From positions 186,001-250,000 of the forward strand of contig NZ_CP033898.1 in assembly GCF_003814005.1 (NCBI RefSeq): a stretch of DNA of 64,000 nucleotides, in the 5' to 3' direction. Made by a program: the position numbers and the translations under genes. Shown here one piece after another: positions 1 through 9,007 of this stretch. How positions within the stretch are numbered: the first letter of the stretch is position 1; every line of letters starts with the position of its first letter. The notes beneath the pieces are model-generated. The model was not told the origin of the DNA. It did not search any database and saw nothing but the letters and a program-made list of their open reading frames with translations. The DNA is from Corynebacterium pseudopelargi (GTDB lineage: Bacteria; Actinomycetota; Actinomycetes; Mycobacteriales; Mycobacteriaceae).

Positions 1-159
1 TGGGATGCACTCGGCATCGCCACTGGCTCTTTTTATCGTGGCGATTCTCCGTATATGACGGGCATTGAGCTAGCCCCAGAAATGCCCATCGAGGAGCCAA
101 TCTTCTTGGCCTTCCTGGTGTATCTGAGCATGAACATCGCTGCAGGGGTGAGCAAATGA
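1..159 (+). CDS. crtYe: C50 carotenoid epsilon-cyclase subunit CrtYe, 3' part
   Basis: Only the last 52 codons are in the window, read in frame from base 1 to the TGA at 157-159. The fragment keeps the Pro-Ile-Glu-Glu-Pro-Ile-Phe motif of the heterodimeric lycopene cyclase family, followed by a hydrophobic segment. CrtYe and CrtYf together cyclise flavuxanthin to decaprenoxanthin in the membrane of Corynebacterium. The stop overlaps the next start (ATGA), so crtYe and crtYf are translationally coupled. Identification rests on this motif and on the two following genes. Confidence 0.75.
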   Translation, partial: WDALGIATGSFYRGDSPYMTGIELAPEMPIEEPIFLAFLVYLSMNIAAGVSK

Positions 160-413
160 CGTATCTGTTGATCAGCCTGCCCTTTTTAATCCTCGCGCTT
201 GCAATCAACCGCGGGCGCAAGCCAAAGGCAACGGCCATCACCGTGGCCGCGTTGCTGGTGCTTACTGCCATCTTTGACAATCTGATGATCGCCGCGGGGT
301 TTGTTGGCTATGGCGATGCCCAGCGCCTTGGTATTCATGTGGGATTAGTGCCCATTGAAGATTTCTTCTACCCGCTCGTGGTGGGCCTTATCGTGCCGGT
401 GGTGCATAAATGA
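156..413 (+). CDS. crtYf: C50 carotenoid epsilon-cyclase subunit CrtYf
   Basis: An 85-residue membrane protein with three hydrophobic segments. Near the C-terminus it carries Pro-Ile-Glu-Asp-Phe-Phe-Tyr, the second copy of the P-x-E-[DE]-x-x-[FY] motif of the lycopene cyclase domain. It is the partner of CrtYe; the two small subunits act together as the cyclase. Both borders are ATGA overlaps (156-159 with crtYe, 410-413 with crtEb), so the three genes form one tightly coupled operon in the order known from C. glutamicum. Confidence 0.8.
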   Translation: MTYLLISLPFLILALAINRGRKPKATAITVAALLVLTAIFDNLMIAAGFVGYGDAQRLGIHVGLVPIEDFFYPLVVGLIVPVVHK

Positions 414-1243
414 TCAAACAAATCCTTCACGCATCGCGGCCACTGAGTTGGGTCAATACCGCCTTCCCCTTCGCTGCGGCCTATCTGCTTTCAGGCGCAG
501 GTGTGAACTGGCTGCTGATACTTGGCACCTTCTTCTTCCTCATTCCCTATAACATCGCCATGTACGGCATCAATGATGTCTTTGATTATGAGTCGGATAT
601 TCGCAACCCACGCAAAGGTGGGGTAGAAGGAGCGGTGCTTCCCAAGCAGATGCACACGCCTTTGCTGTGGGCATCGGCACTGAGCACCCTGCCATTGCTG
701 GTGATCATGGCCACCCAAGGCGCTGTGGGTTGGCTGCTCTTTTCTGCATTCTGTGTGGTGGCGTATTCGGCCCCACCGCTGCGTTTTAAAGAACGCCCCG
801 TGCTCGATTCGGCTACGTCATCTGCACACTTTGTTACCCCGGCGATCATCGGCGCCGCCTATGGGCAGCCCCCCGAGGGCTTCTGGCTTGCCATGGCCTC
901 GTTTTTCCTTTGGGGTATGGCTAGCCACGCGCTTGGGGCGGTTCAAGACGTGCAATCTGATCGCGCCGGGGGTCTGCACTCCATTGCCACCAAGCTCGGG
1001 CCGCGCCTGACGGTGCGCTTGGTGGTTGTGGCTTATGCGCTTGCGGCTTCGCTGCTATTCTTCTTACCTTCGCCTGCCTGGCTCATTGGATTGGCTGGTT
1101 TTGGTTATGCCCTCAACGCTGCACGCTTTATGGGTGTTACTGTTCAGACTTCTCCAAGTGTGAACCGCGCGTGGCGGGTGTTCTTGGTGTTGAACTTTGT
1201 GGTTGGTGCAATCCTCACCATGGTGTTGCTGGCGCTAACCTAA
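410..1243 (+). CDS. crtEb: Lycopene elongase (UbiA-family prenyltransferase)
   Basis: This 277-residue polytopic membrane protein of the UbiA family transfers two C5 units to lycopene, giving C50 flavuxanthin. The first Asp-rich motif is seen as N-D-V-F-D-Y-E-S-D near residue 50. The second lies around D-V-Q-S-D-R-A near residue 180, followed by the S-I-A-T-K-L-G turn typical of UbiA enzymes. Length is close to C. glutamicum CrtEb. The ATG overlaps the crtYf stop. Only 25 bp separate its stop from the pks13 start, which is unusual because pks13 normally follows fadD32. Confidence 0.85.
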   Translation: MIKQILHASRPLSWVNTAFPFAAAYLLSGAGVNWLLILGTFFFLIPYNIAMYGINDVFDYESDIRNPRKGGVEGAVLPKQMHTPLLWASALSTLPLLVIMATQGAVGWLLFSAFCVVAYSAPPLRFKERPVLDSATSSAHFVTPAIIGAAYGQPPEGFWLAMASFFLWGMASHALGAVQDVQSDRAGGLHSIATKLGPRLTVRLVVVAYALAASLLFFLPSPAWLIGLAGFGYALNAARFMGVTVQTSPSVNRAWRVFLVLNFVVGAILTMVLLALT

Positions 1244-1268
1244 AAGGTAAAACGAAAGGTGATTTTTC

Positions 1269-4200
1269 ATGACGGCTGAGCAACTACGCCAATGGTTACG
1301 CGACTGGGTTCGCGAAACTACCGGGGCTGAGGATATCGACGATGATCAACCGATGCAGGCCTTCGGCCTATCCTCTCGAGACGTGGTTGCTCTTTCGGGT
1401 GAACTTGAGCGGCTTTTAGGTACTCGTTTAGATCCCACCATCGCCTATGAATACCCCACCATTAATGCGCTGAGTCGCAGATTAGTGCAGGGTGCACCGA
1501 AACAAAGCGCAGCGGTGGTGATTGAAGAAAAGCCCGCCGAACACGACATCGCCATCGTAGGCATGGCTGCGCGTTACCCAGGGGCGAATAACCTCGAAGA
1601 AATGTGGGCCATGCTCGTCGAAGGCCGCGATGGCCTAGGGGAGCTGCCCATCGGGCGCTGGAGCGAATACGCAGGTGATGAGGTGACTGCCAAGAAGATG
1701 GCAGAAACCAATACCACCGGCGGCTATATCGAAGATATTGCCAGCTTTGATGCTGAATTCTTTGGCCTTTCGCCACTCGAGGCAGTCAATATCGACCCCC
1801 AGCAGCGCATCATGTTGGAGCTGACCTGGGAGGCCTTAGAACACGCCCATATCCCGCCGAGCTCTTTGCGCGGCGAGCCCGTTGGTGTGTTCCTTGGATC
1901 TTCTAGCAACGACTACGGCATGCTCATCAGCTCCGATCCGGCCGAGGCTCACCCCTACGCCCTCACCGGCACCGCAAGCTCGATTATTCCGAACCGCATC
2001 TCCTATGCCTTCGATTTCCGCGGACCTTCGGTGAACGTGGATACCGCCTGCTCTTCTTCCCTCGTGGCAACCCACCAGGCAGTGCGCGCCCTGCGCTATG
2101 GGGAGGCCGATGTGGCGATTGCCGGTGGCGTGAATATTTTGGCCGCGCCTTTTGTTTCCACCTCTTTCGGTGAGCTCGGCGTGTTTAGCCCAACCGGCAA
2201 GATCCACGCCTTTTCCGATGATGCCGATGGCTTTGTGCGCGGCGATGGCGCAGGTGTGTTGGTGCTCAAGCGGCTTTCCGACGCAAAAGCCGACGGGGAT
2301 ACAGTCTTGGCAGTGATCAAGGGCTCGGCGGTGAACTCCGATGGCCATTCCAATGGCATTACCGCACCAAACCCGGAAGCACAGGTCGACGTTCTTCAAC
2401 GCGCCTATAGCGATGCGGGCATCGACCCTAAAGATGTGGACTATGTAGAAGCCCACGGCACCGGCACCATTTTGGGCGACCCCATCGAAGCCACCGCCCT
2501 AGGCCAGGTGCTTGGCCGCGACCGTGGCGTAGAACAGCCCACCTTGCTCGGTAGCGCCAAAACCAACTTCGGGCACACCGAATCTGCCGCCGGTGTTGCT
2601 GGCTTGATCAAAACGGTGCTGGCCATGCAGCACAATGTGCTGCCGCCCTCGCTGCACTTTTCTGCCCCCAACCGCTATGTGGACTTCGATGCCGAACGCA
2701 TCGAGGTAGTAGAAGATCCCCGCGAATGGCCCGAATACTCCGGGCACAAGGTTGCCGGCGTGTCCGGCTTTGGTTTCGGCGGCACGAATGCCCACGTCGT
2801 GCTGGAATCCTATGAGCCACAAGACCAACCCCAACAGCCACTGCTTCGCACCGAAACGGGCGTGTTCCCCATCTCCGGCTTGCTGCCTTCGCGGCGTCGT
2901 GAAGCTGCCGCAGCCTACGCCCAAGCGGTAGAAGAAGACCTACCGGCGCTGGCTCGCTCATTGGCAAAACGCAACCATGGCCGCTCCCGCGCCGTGGTGC
3001 AGGCAGCCGACCGCGAAGAGGCCATCAAGCGCCTCAATCAGGTCGCAGAAGGCAAGACCAGCATCGGCATCGTCGCAGCAGACGCGCCGGGCCAGGGCGC
3101 AGTCTTTGTGTACTCGGGCTTTGGCTCCCAGCACCGCAAGATGGCCAAAGACTTAATGGAGCTTTCGCCCTTCGTGGCCAAGCGCCTAGGCGAGCTGGAC
3201 CAATTGGTGCAATTTGAAGCCGGATGGTCCATCGTTGAGCTCATCGAAGATGATGCCCAGACTTATAACACCGAAACGGCTCAGGTGGCCATCACCGCGA
3301 TCCAAATTGCGCTCACCGATCTATTTGCCGCCTTCGGCGCCCGCCCCAGCGCTGTGATGGGCATGTCCATGGGCGAAATCGCCGCCGCCTACGCGGCAGG
3401 TGGCCTGAGTGCCGAAGATGCCATGGTGGTAGCCATCCACCGCGCCAGGCTCATGGGCGAGGGTGAGGCCTCGCTGCCAGAAGATCAACTTGGCGCCATG
3501 GCTGTGGTGGAAATGCCCGCCGATGCCGAATTCGCAGAAGGCATTGAGCCTGCCGTGTTCGCAGGCCCTGGCATGACCACCGTTGGCGGCCCACGCGATG
3601 CCGTGAGCGCGTTGGTGGAGCAACTCCAAGAAGAAGGAAAGTTTGCACGCTTGCTCAACGTCAAGGGCGCCGGCCACACCAGCGCGGTGGATCCTTTGCT
3701 TGGCGAGCTCGCCGCCGAGGCGTCCATGATTCAGCCCAAGCCTTTGCAGATCCCGCTGTATTCCTCCGTGGAGGCACACACCTACCAGCCGGGCGATGTG
3801 GTCCACGACGTGGACTACTGGTTGCGTTGTACCCGCCAGCCGGTGTTGTTCCAAGACGCCACCGAGCGCGCTTTTGCCGATGGCTTTGAGCTGTTGGTGG
3901 AGATTTCCCCCAACCCAGTAGCGCTGATGGGCATGATGAACACCGCCTTTAGCGTGGGCAAGGCCGATGCGCAGCTCATTTACTCGCTCAAGCGCAAGGT
4001 GGATGCGGGCGAAAGCCTGCGTGATGCGCTGGCCAAGCTCTATGTGCAAGGCGCACCCGTGGACTTTTCCAAGCTCTATGGCGATGGCGCCATGCAGCAC
4101 GCACCAGGGGTGCCGTGGAAGCGTCAGCGTTATTGGACTGCTGCGCGCCCACAATCGCACCACGGTGGACTGCCTGGCACCAAGGTCACGCTGCCTGGCC

Positions 4201-5912
4201 AGGTGGCCTTTAGCACCGTGGCCGAGCAGGTGCCGAGTGTAGAAGCCTTGATCGAGGCTGCCGTGGAGGCAGTGTTGCCTGGTGCGAGCATTTTGGCGCT
4301 GGAAGAACACGCGGCGCTGCCTGCTTCTGGTGAGCTCAGCACCGTCGTATCCCACAACGTGGCCGGCATCAATGTGCAGGTCTACCGGGTGATGGGGGAG
4401 CAGACCATCGCCTTGGCGGAAGGTTTTGCAACCACCTTGACCACCCCCGCTGCGGAGCAAACGCAGGAGTTAAGCCCCGAGGAAGACGCGCTGCCGGAGC
4501 CGGTGTGGGATGGCAGTGAATCCGTGGAGCAGCGCATGCGCACCATCGTTTCCGAGGCAATGGGCTATGACGTTGAGGATCTCCCGCGCGAATTGCCTTT
4601 GATTGATTTGGGCCTGGATTCCTTGATGGGCATGCGCATTAAAAACCGCATTGAGCACGAGTTCCAGATTCCTCCCCTGCAGGTGCAGGCGCTTCGCGAC
4701 GCCTCCGTGGCCGATGTCGTGACCTTGGTAGAAGATCTTGTTGCCGGCAGAAATGCCGAAACCCAAGACACCAACGTGGCCATGCCCGAGCCTGTGGCGA
4801 AAGCCCAGGAGCAACGGGAAGCGCCGAAGGAGAAGAAACCCCAGGGCGTAGGCGTGGCTCCGCGCGATGCCTCTGAGCGCCTGGTGTTTGCCACCTGGTC
4901 TGGCATCGTGGGCAAGGCGCCTGCTGGTGTGACCAGCGAGTTGCCGGAGATTCCGCAGGATCAGGCCCAGGCCATTGCCGAGCGCCTGAGCGATCGCGCT
5001 GGCACGTCTGTCAGCGTTGAAGATGTGCTTGAAGCGCCCACCTTGGAACCATTGGCCAACCTGGTGCGCGAGGGGCTCGAAACTGATGTTGAGGGCAATA
5101 TCCGCGTGTTGCGTGCCCGCCCAGAAGGATCCACGCAACCGGCAGTATTCATGTTCCACCCGGCGGGTGGTTCGAGCGTGGTGTATCAACCACTGATGCG
5201 CCGCTTGCCCGAAGACGTACCCGTCTATGGTGTTGAGCGCCTCGAAGGCAGCCTCGAAGAACGCGCCGCAAGCTACTTGGATGAGATTCAGCGTTATTCC
5301 GATGGCCTGCCGGTGGTGCTTGGCGGTTGGAGCTTTGGTGGCGCATTGGCCTATGAGGTGGCATCGCAGCTTGAGGGCGTAGACGTGGCCTTTATTGCCC
5401 TATTAGATACCGTGCGACCTGCGCATCCGGCTCCCGATACGCCAGAAGAAACCAAACGTCGTTGGGAGCGCTATTCCGCCTTTGCCAAGAAGACCTATGG
5501 CCTGGATTTCCCGGTGCCCTATGAGCTTTTGGAATCTGCAGGCGAGGATGCGCTGCTGGCAATGATGGCTGAATTCTTGGCCAATACCGATGCCTCAGAG
5601 CATGGCCTTTCGGCCGGTGTGCTGGAGCACCAGCGCGCCTCCTTTGTAGATAACCGCATTTTGGATCGCCTCGATTTCAGCCGCTGGCAGCAGGTGGATA
5701 AGCCAGTGCTGCTCTTCCGCGCCGAGCGCATGCACGATGGGGCAGTGGAGTTGGAACCCGCCTACGCCGAGATCGACGAGGACGGCGGCTGGGCCGAGAT
5801 TGTGAAAGATCTTGAGATCGTGCACCTTAAGGGCGATCACCTGGCTGTGGTTGATGAGCCGGAGATTGGCAAGGTGGGTACGGCGATGACCCAGCGCATT
5901 ATTAACTTCTAG
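1269..5912 (+). CDS. pks13: Mycolic acid condensase, polyketide synthase Pks13
   Basis: This 1547-residue multidomain synthase condenses two fatty acyl chains into the beta-keto precursor of mycolic acid. Domains in order: N-terminal ACP (G-L-S-S, Ser36 modified); ketosynthase about 90-510 with Cys261 in D-T-A-C-S-S, His in V-E-A-H-G-T-G-T and His in K-T-N-F-G-H; acyltransferase about 610-920 with Ser700 in M-S-M-G-E; second ACP with Ser1118 in G-L-D-S-L; C-terminal thioesterase with Ser1355 in G-G-W-S-F-G-G and His1524. The N-terminal ACP and missing reductive domains are diagnostic. The start is set by GAAAGG about 10 nt upstream. accD3 follows, but crtEb, not fadD32, lies directly upstream. 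Confidence 0.95.
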   Translation: MTAEQLRQWLRDWVRETTGAEDIDDDQPMQAFGLSSRDVVALSGELERLLGTRLDPTIAYEYPTINALSRRLVQGAPKQSAAVVIEEKPAEHDIAIVGMAARYPGANNLEEMWAMLVEGRDGLGELPIGRWSEYAGDEVTAKKMAETNTTGGYIEDIASFDAEFFGLSPLEAVNIDPQQRIMLELTWEALEHAHIPPSSLRGEPVGVFLGSSSNDYGMLISSDPAEAHPYALTGTASSIIPNRISYAFDFRGPSVNVDTACSSSLVATHQAVRALRYGEADVAIAGGVNILAAPFVSTSFGELGVFSPTGKIHAFSDDADGFVRGDGAGVLVLKRLSDAKADGDTVLAVIKGSAVNSDGHSNGITAPNPEAQVDVLQRAYSDAGIDPKDVDYVEAHGTGTILGDPIEATALGQVLGRDRGVEQPTLLGSAKTNFGHTESAAGVAGLIKTVLAMQHNVLPPSLHFSAPNRYVDFDAERIEVVEDPREWPEYSGHKVAGVSGFGFGGTNAHVVLESYEPQDQPQQPLLRTETGVFPISGLLPSRRREAAAAYAQAVEEDLPALARSLAKRNHGRSRAVVQAADREEAIKRLNQVAEGKTSIGIVAADAPGQGAVFVYSGFGSQHRKMAKDLMELSPFVAKRLGELDQLVQFEAGWSIVELIEDDAQTYNTETAQVAITAIQIALTDLFAAFGARPSAVMGMSMGEIAAAYAAGGLSAEDAMVVAIHRARLMGEGEASLPEDQLGAMAVVEMPADAEFAEGIEPAVFAGPGMTTVGGPRDAVSALVEQLQEEGKFARLLNVKGAGHTSAVDPLLGELAAEASMIQPKPLQIPLYSSVEAHTYQPGDVVHDVDYWLRCTRQPVLFQDATERAFADGFELLVEISPNPVALMGMMNTAFSVGKADAQLIYSLKRKVDAGESLRDALAKLYVQGAPVDFSKLYGDGAMQHAPGVPWKRQRYWTAARPQSHHGGLPGTKVTLPGQVAFSTVAEQVPSVEALIEAAVEAVLPGASILALEEHAALPASGELSTVVSHNVAGINVQVYRVMGEQTIALAEGFATTLTTPAAEQTQELSPEEDALPEPVWDGSESVEQRMRTIVSEAMGYDVEDLPRELPLIDLGLDSLMGMRIKNRIEHEFQIPPLQVQALRDASVADVVTLVEDLVAGRNAETQDTNVAMPEPVAKAQEQREAPKEKKPQGVGVAPRDASERLVFATWSGIVGKAPAGVTSELPEIPQDQAQAIAERLSDRAGTSVSVEDVLEAPTLEPLANLVREGLETDVEGNIRVLRARPEGSTQPAVFMFHPAGGSSVVYQPLMRRLPEDVPVYGVERLEGSLEERAASYLDEIQRYSDGLPVVLGGWSFGGALAYEVASQLEGVDVAFIALLDTVRPAHPAPDTPEETKRRWERYSAFAKKTYGLDFPVPYELLESAGEDALLAMMAEFLANTDASEHGLSAGVLEHQRASFVDNRILDRLDFSRWQQVDKPVLLFRAERMHDGAVELEPAYAEIDEDGGWAEIVKDLEIVHLKGDHLAVVDEPEIGKVGTAMTQRIINF

Positions 5913-5964
5913 GGCAATCGACTATCGTGGATTAGTTGGAAGAAACGTCTATGAGGGAGTGATT

Positions 5965-7512
5965 TTGGAAACCACGGCGGAAAAGCTCGCTGACCTGCGC
6001 GCTCGCCTTGAAAAGGCTCAGGATCCCGGTTCTGAGCGTTCACGCGCCAAGCGTGATGCCGCCGGTTTCACCACACCTCGCCAACGCATTGACCGCCTTT
6101 TAGATAAGGGCTCTTTTGTAGAGATCGGCGCCCTTGGCCGCACTCCAGATGATAAGGAAGCACCCTATTCAGATGGTGTGGTGACTGGCTATGGGCGTAT
6201 CGACGGCCGCCCAGTGGCGGTGTATGCCCACGATAAGACCGTCTATGGCGGTTCGGTGGGTGTCACCTTCGGGCGCAAGGTCTGCGAAGTGATGGATATG
6301 GCCATCAAGATTGGTTGCCCCGTCATTGGTATCCAGGATTCCGGTGGTGCGCGCATCCAAGATGCTGTGACCTCCTTGGCCATGTACTCCGAGATTGCCA
6401 AGCGCCAGTTGCCGCTTTCTGGCCGCAGCCCGCAGATTTCCATCATGATGGGTAAGTCTGCCGGTGGTGCCGTGTATGCGCCGGTGACTACCGACTTTGT
6501 TATTGCCGTGGATAAGCGCGCAGAAATGTATGTCACAGGCCCTGCTGTGATTAAGGAAGTCACCGGCGAGGAGATCACCTCCGAGGAGCTGGGATCTGCC
6601 AGGCAGCAGGAGAAAAACGGCAACGTTTCCTATGTTGCAGCCGATGAAGAAGACGCCTTTAACTTCGTGCACGATCTGCTCCAGCATCTGCCTTTAACGT
6701 GCGAGGATGAAAACCCCACCTACTGGGCACCCAGTGATGAAGATGTGGCGGTTACTGAGGCGCTGGATACCTTCATGCCCGATGACACCAATGCGGGCTA
6801 TGACATGCATGATCTGCTCAAGCAGCTCTTTGATAACGACGATATTTTAGAGATCCAGGGTGGCTTCGCCCCGAATCTGATCACTGCCTTTGCCAGGATC
6901 GACGGCCACTCAGTGGGCGTGGTGGCAAACCAGCCACTGGAATTTGCTGGGTGTATTGATGCCGATGCCGCCGATAAGGGCGCGCGCTTTATTCGCATCT
7001 GCGATGCCTACAATATTCCGATCTTGTTCGTTGCCGATACTCCTGGGTATCTCCCCGGTGTGGATCAAGAAACCTCCGGTTTGATTCACCGCGGCGCAAA
7101 GTTGGCCTTTGCGTTGGTAGAGGCCACGGTGCCGAAGATTTCTTTGATTGTGCGCAAGGCCTACGGCGGAGCCTATGCCGTGATGGGTTCTAAGAACCTC
7201 ACCGGTGATATCAACCTGGCGTGGCCAACGGCCCAGATTGCCGTGATGGGTGCGGCTGCCGCTTCGGTGATGATTCAGGGCAAGCAATTGGCGGCCATTG
7301 AAGACCCAGCGCAGCGTGCGTACATGAAGAAGGTCTTTATGGACTTCTATGACGAGAACATGACCAGCCCCTATGTGGCTGCAGAGCGCGGCTATATCGA
7401 TGCGATGATCCAGCCGCATGAAACTCGTCTGGCCTTGCGCCGAGCGCTTCGCCACATGGCCACCAAGGTGGAACATGATCTGCCGAAGAAGCACACGATT
7501 ATGCCAATGTAG
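5965..7512 (+). CDS. accD3: Acyl-CoA carboxylase beta subunit (AccD3/AccD4 type)
   Basis: About 515 residues, carboxyltransferase subunit of the long-chain acyl-CoA carboxylase that supplies the carboxylated acyl chain to Pks13. The biotin-CoA carboxylase core is clear: D-S-G-G-A-R-I-Q near 120 and G-K-S-A-G-G-A-V-Y near 155 form the first oxyanion half. A-D-T-P-G-Y-L-P-G near 360 and Y-G-G-A-Y-A-V-M-G near 400 form the second. I prefer the TTG at 5965, which has GAGGGA with 6 nt spacing; a GTG at 5959 is in frame but sits on that ribosome-binding site. It lies 52 bp after pks13 and is followed by a strong terminator. Confidence 0.92.
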   Translation: METTAEKLADLRARLEKAQDPGSERSRAKRDAAGFTTPRQRIDRLLDKGSFVEIGALGRTPDDKEAPYSDGVVTGYGRIDGRPVAVYAHDKTVYGGSVGVTFGRKVCEVMDMAIKIGCPVIGIQDSGGARIQDAVTSLAMYSEIAKRQLPLSGRSPQISIMMGKSAGGAVYAPVTTDFVIAVDKRAEMYVTGPAVIKEVTGEEITSEELGSARQQEKNGNVSYVAADEEDAFNFVHDLLQHLPLTCEDENPTYWAPSDEDVAVTEALDTFMPDDTNAGYDMHDLLKQLFDNDDILEIQGGFAPNLITAFARIDGHSVGVVANQPLEFAGCIDADAADKGARFIRICDAYNIPILFVADTPGYLPGVDQETSGLIHRGAKLAFALVEATVPKISLIVRKAYGGAYAVMGSKNLTGDINLAWPTAQIAVMGAAAASVMIQGKQLAAIEDPAQRAYMKKVFMDFYDENMTSPYVAAERGYIDAMIQPHETRLALRRALRHMATKVEHDLPKKHTIMPM

Positions 7513-7575
7513 CAATGTTGATAAACGCCCCTGTTAGGGCGCGTATGGCATGGCTAAGGCGCGAAGATTCTCGCC

Positions 7576-7614
7576 GGCGTTGCTCCCAAACGGGGGCAGC
7601 GCCTTTTTCTTTTA
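7576..7614 (+). terminator. Rho-independent terminator after accD3
   Basis: A 12-bp stem (GGCGTTGCTCCC paired with GGGGGCAGCGCC, two G-U pairs) with loop AAAC is followed by TTTTTCTTTT. It closes the crt-pks13-accD3 transcription unit. Confidence 0.85.
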
Positions 7615-7726
7615 TGGCGCCAGTAGTTGATTATTGAATCTTGTGTGGTGATCCCTCCAGCGAGGGAAAGACAACGTTGCACGAGCTATACAACACTGGT
7701 TATTGCATGAGAAAGGCGCTCGAGCA

Positions 7727-9007
7727 ATGCGGACGAAACAACTCGACGAACTTCCTGTAACAAAAGGGCACGCCAAAATCCTCGGCACCTCTGGCCTTGG
7801 CTGGGCCATGGATGCCATGGATATTGGACTGATTAGCTTTATTATGGCCGCACTCGTGGCCCACTGGGGCTTAAGCCCAACGGAGACAAGCTGGCTTGGA
7901 TCTATCGGCTTTGTGGGCATGGCCATCGGCGCCTCTTTGGGCGGTTTATTGGCAGATAAGTTCGGGCGTAGAAATATATTTGCGCTCACCTTGTTGGTGT
8001 ATGGCATTGCAACTGGGGCGTCGGCGGCGTCGACAGGCTTAGGCATGCTCCTTGCTTTGAGGTTCTTGGTAGGCCTTGGCCTTGGTGCTGAGTTGCCGGT
8101 GGCATCAACCTACGTCAGTGAATTTGCGCCGAAGCGTGTGCGCGGGCGCATGGTGGTGATCCTCGAAGCCTTCTGGGCAGTGGGCTGGATTATGGCCGCG
8201 CTGATCGGCACCTTCGTGGTGGGGCAATCGGAACAGGGTTGGCGCTGGGCGCTACTTTTAGGTTGCGTGCCAGCTTTCTACGCCTTTGTGGTGCGTTTGA
8301 CGCTGCCGGAATCGGTGCGCTTTTTAGAATCCAAGGGCAAATTTGAGCAGGCCGATCAGGTGGTTGAGTCGCTGCAGCGTTCCCCGGTGCTCTTTCACCC
8401 CAAGCCCACGCCCACGCTTCCGGCAGAACGTATCGAAGCCACCAGCATCTTCGCCCCGGCACTGCGCAAACGCACCCTTGCGCTGTGGACCGTGTGGCTG
8501 TGCATCAACTTCGCCTACTACGGCGCCTTTTTATGGTTGCCCTCCCTGCTGCACGCCTCGGGCTATACCTTGGTCAAATCCTTTGCCTTCACCCTGGTCA
8601 TGACCCTTGCCCAGCTTCCCGGCTACGCCATTGCAGCCGTGCTGATCGAGCGATGGGGACGGCGCGCCACCTTAGCCACCATGCTCAGCGGCTCGGCGAT
8701 CTCAGCAGCGGCCTTCGCCCTTGCCGCTCAAGATTGGCAAGTGGTGTTGGCAGGGTGCTGCCTTTCCATGTGCAACCTTGGTGCCTGGGGCGCGCTCTAC
8801 GCCATCGGCCCAGAGCTCTATCCCACCAACTTAAGGGCCACCGGCACAGGCCAGGCAGCGGCCGTAGGGCGCATCGCCTCGATCATTGCCCCGCTGGCGG
8901 TGCCACTGATTGCCCAGGGTGCGCTCTTTTTCATCTTCGCCTCGGCCTTCGTCATCGCAGCGCTGGCAACCTTCCTTCTACCGGAACAGCGCGGCCGCTC
9001 AGTCTAG
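7727..9007 (+). CDS. MFS transporter (NiaP/AAHS-like)
   Basis: A 12-helix major facilitator of about 426 residues. Helix 1 has the D-A-M-D-I-G signature and the 2-3 loop has G-G-L-L-A-D-K-F-G-R-R, as in aromatic-acid/nicotinate (AAHS, NiaP) and sugar-porter-like carriers. A second G-R-R loop occurs in the C-terminal half (E-R-W-G-R-R). Substrate cannot be fixed from sequence. The ATG at 7727 is chosen because GAGAAAGG lies 10 nt upstream; an in-frame TTG at 7703 would put that site inside the gene. Its last 9 bp overlap the convergent LysR gene. Confidence 0.8.
   Translation: MRTKQLDELPVTKGHAKILGTSGLGWAMDAMDIGLISFIMAALVAHWGLSPTETSWLGSIGFVGMAIGASLGGLLADKFGRRNIFALTLLVYGIATGASAASTGLGMLLALRFLVGLGLGAELPVASTYVSEFAPKRVRGRMVVILEAFWAVGWIMAALIGTFVVGQSEQGWRWALLLGCVPAFYAFVVRLTLPESVRFLESKGKFEQADQVVESLQRSPVLFHPKPTPTLPAERIEATSIFAPALRKRTLALWTVWLCINFAYYGAFLWLPSLLHASGYTLVKSFAFTLVMTLAQLPGYAIAAVLIERWGRRATLATMLSGSAISAAAFALAAQDWQVVLAGCCLSMCNLGAWGALYAIGPELYPTNLRATGTGQAAAVGRIASIIAPLAVPLIAQGALFFIFASAFVIAALATFLLPEQRGRSV

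Noticed and set aside
3321..4460. 379-codon minus-strand ORF opposite pks13
   Set aside because: His/Gly/Leu-rich shadow of the acyltransferase domain without family motifs.
7683..7694. Dodecamer GAGCTATACAAC, also at 63043-63054
   Set aside because: Chance 12-mer pairs are expected by the hundred in 64 kb; no shared context was found.
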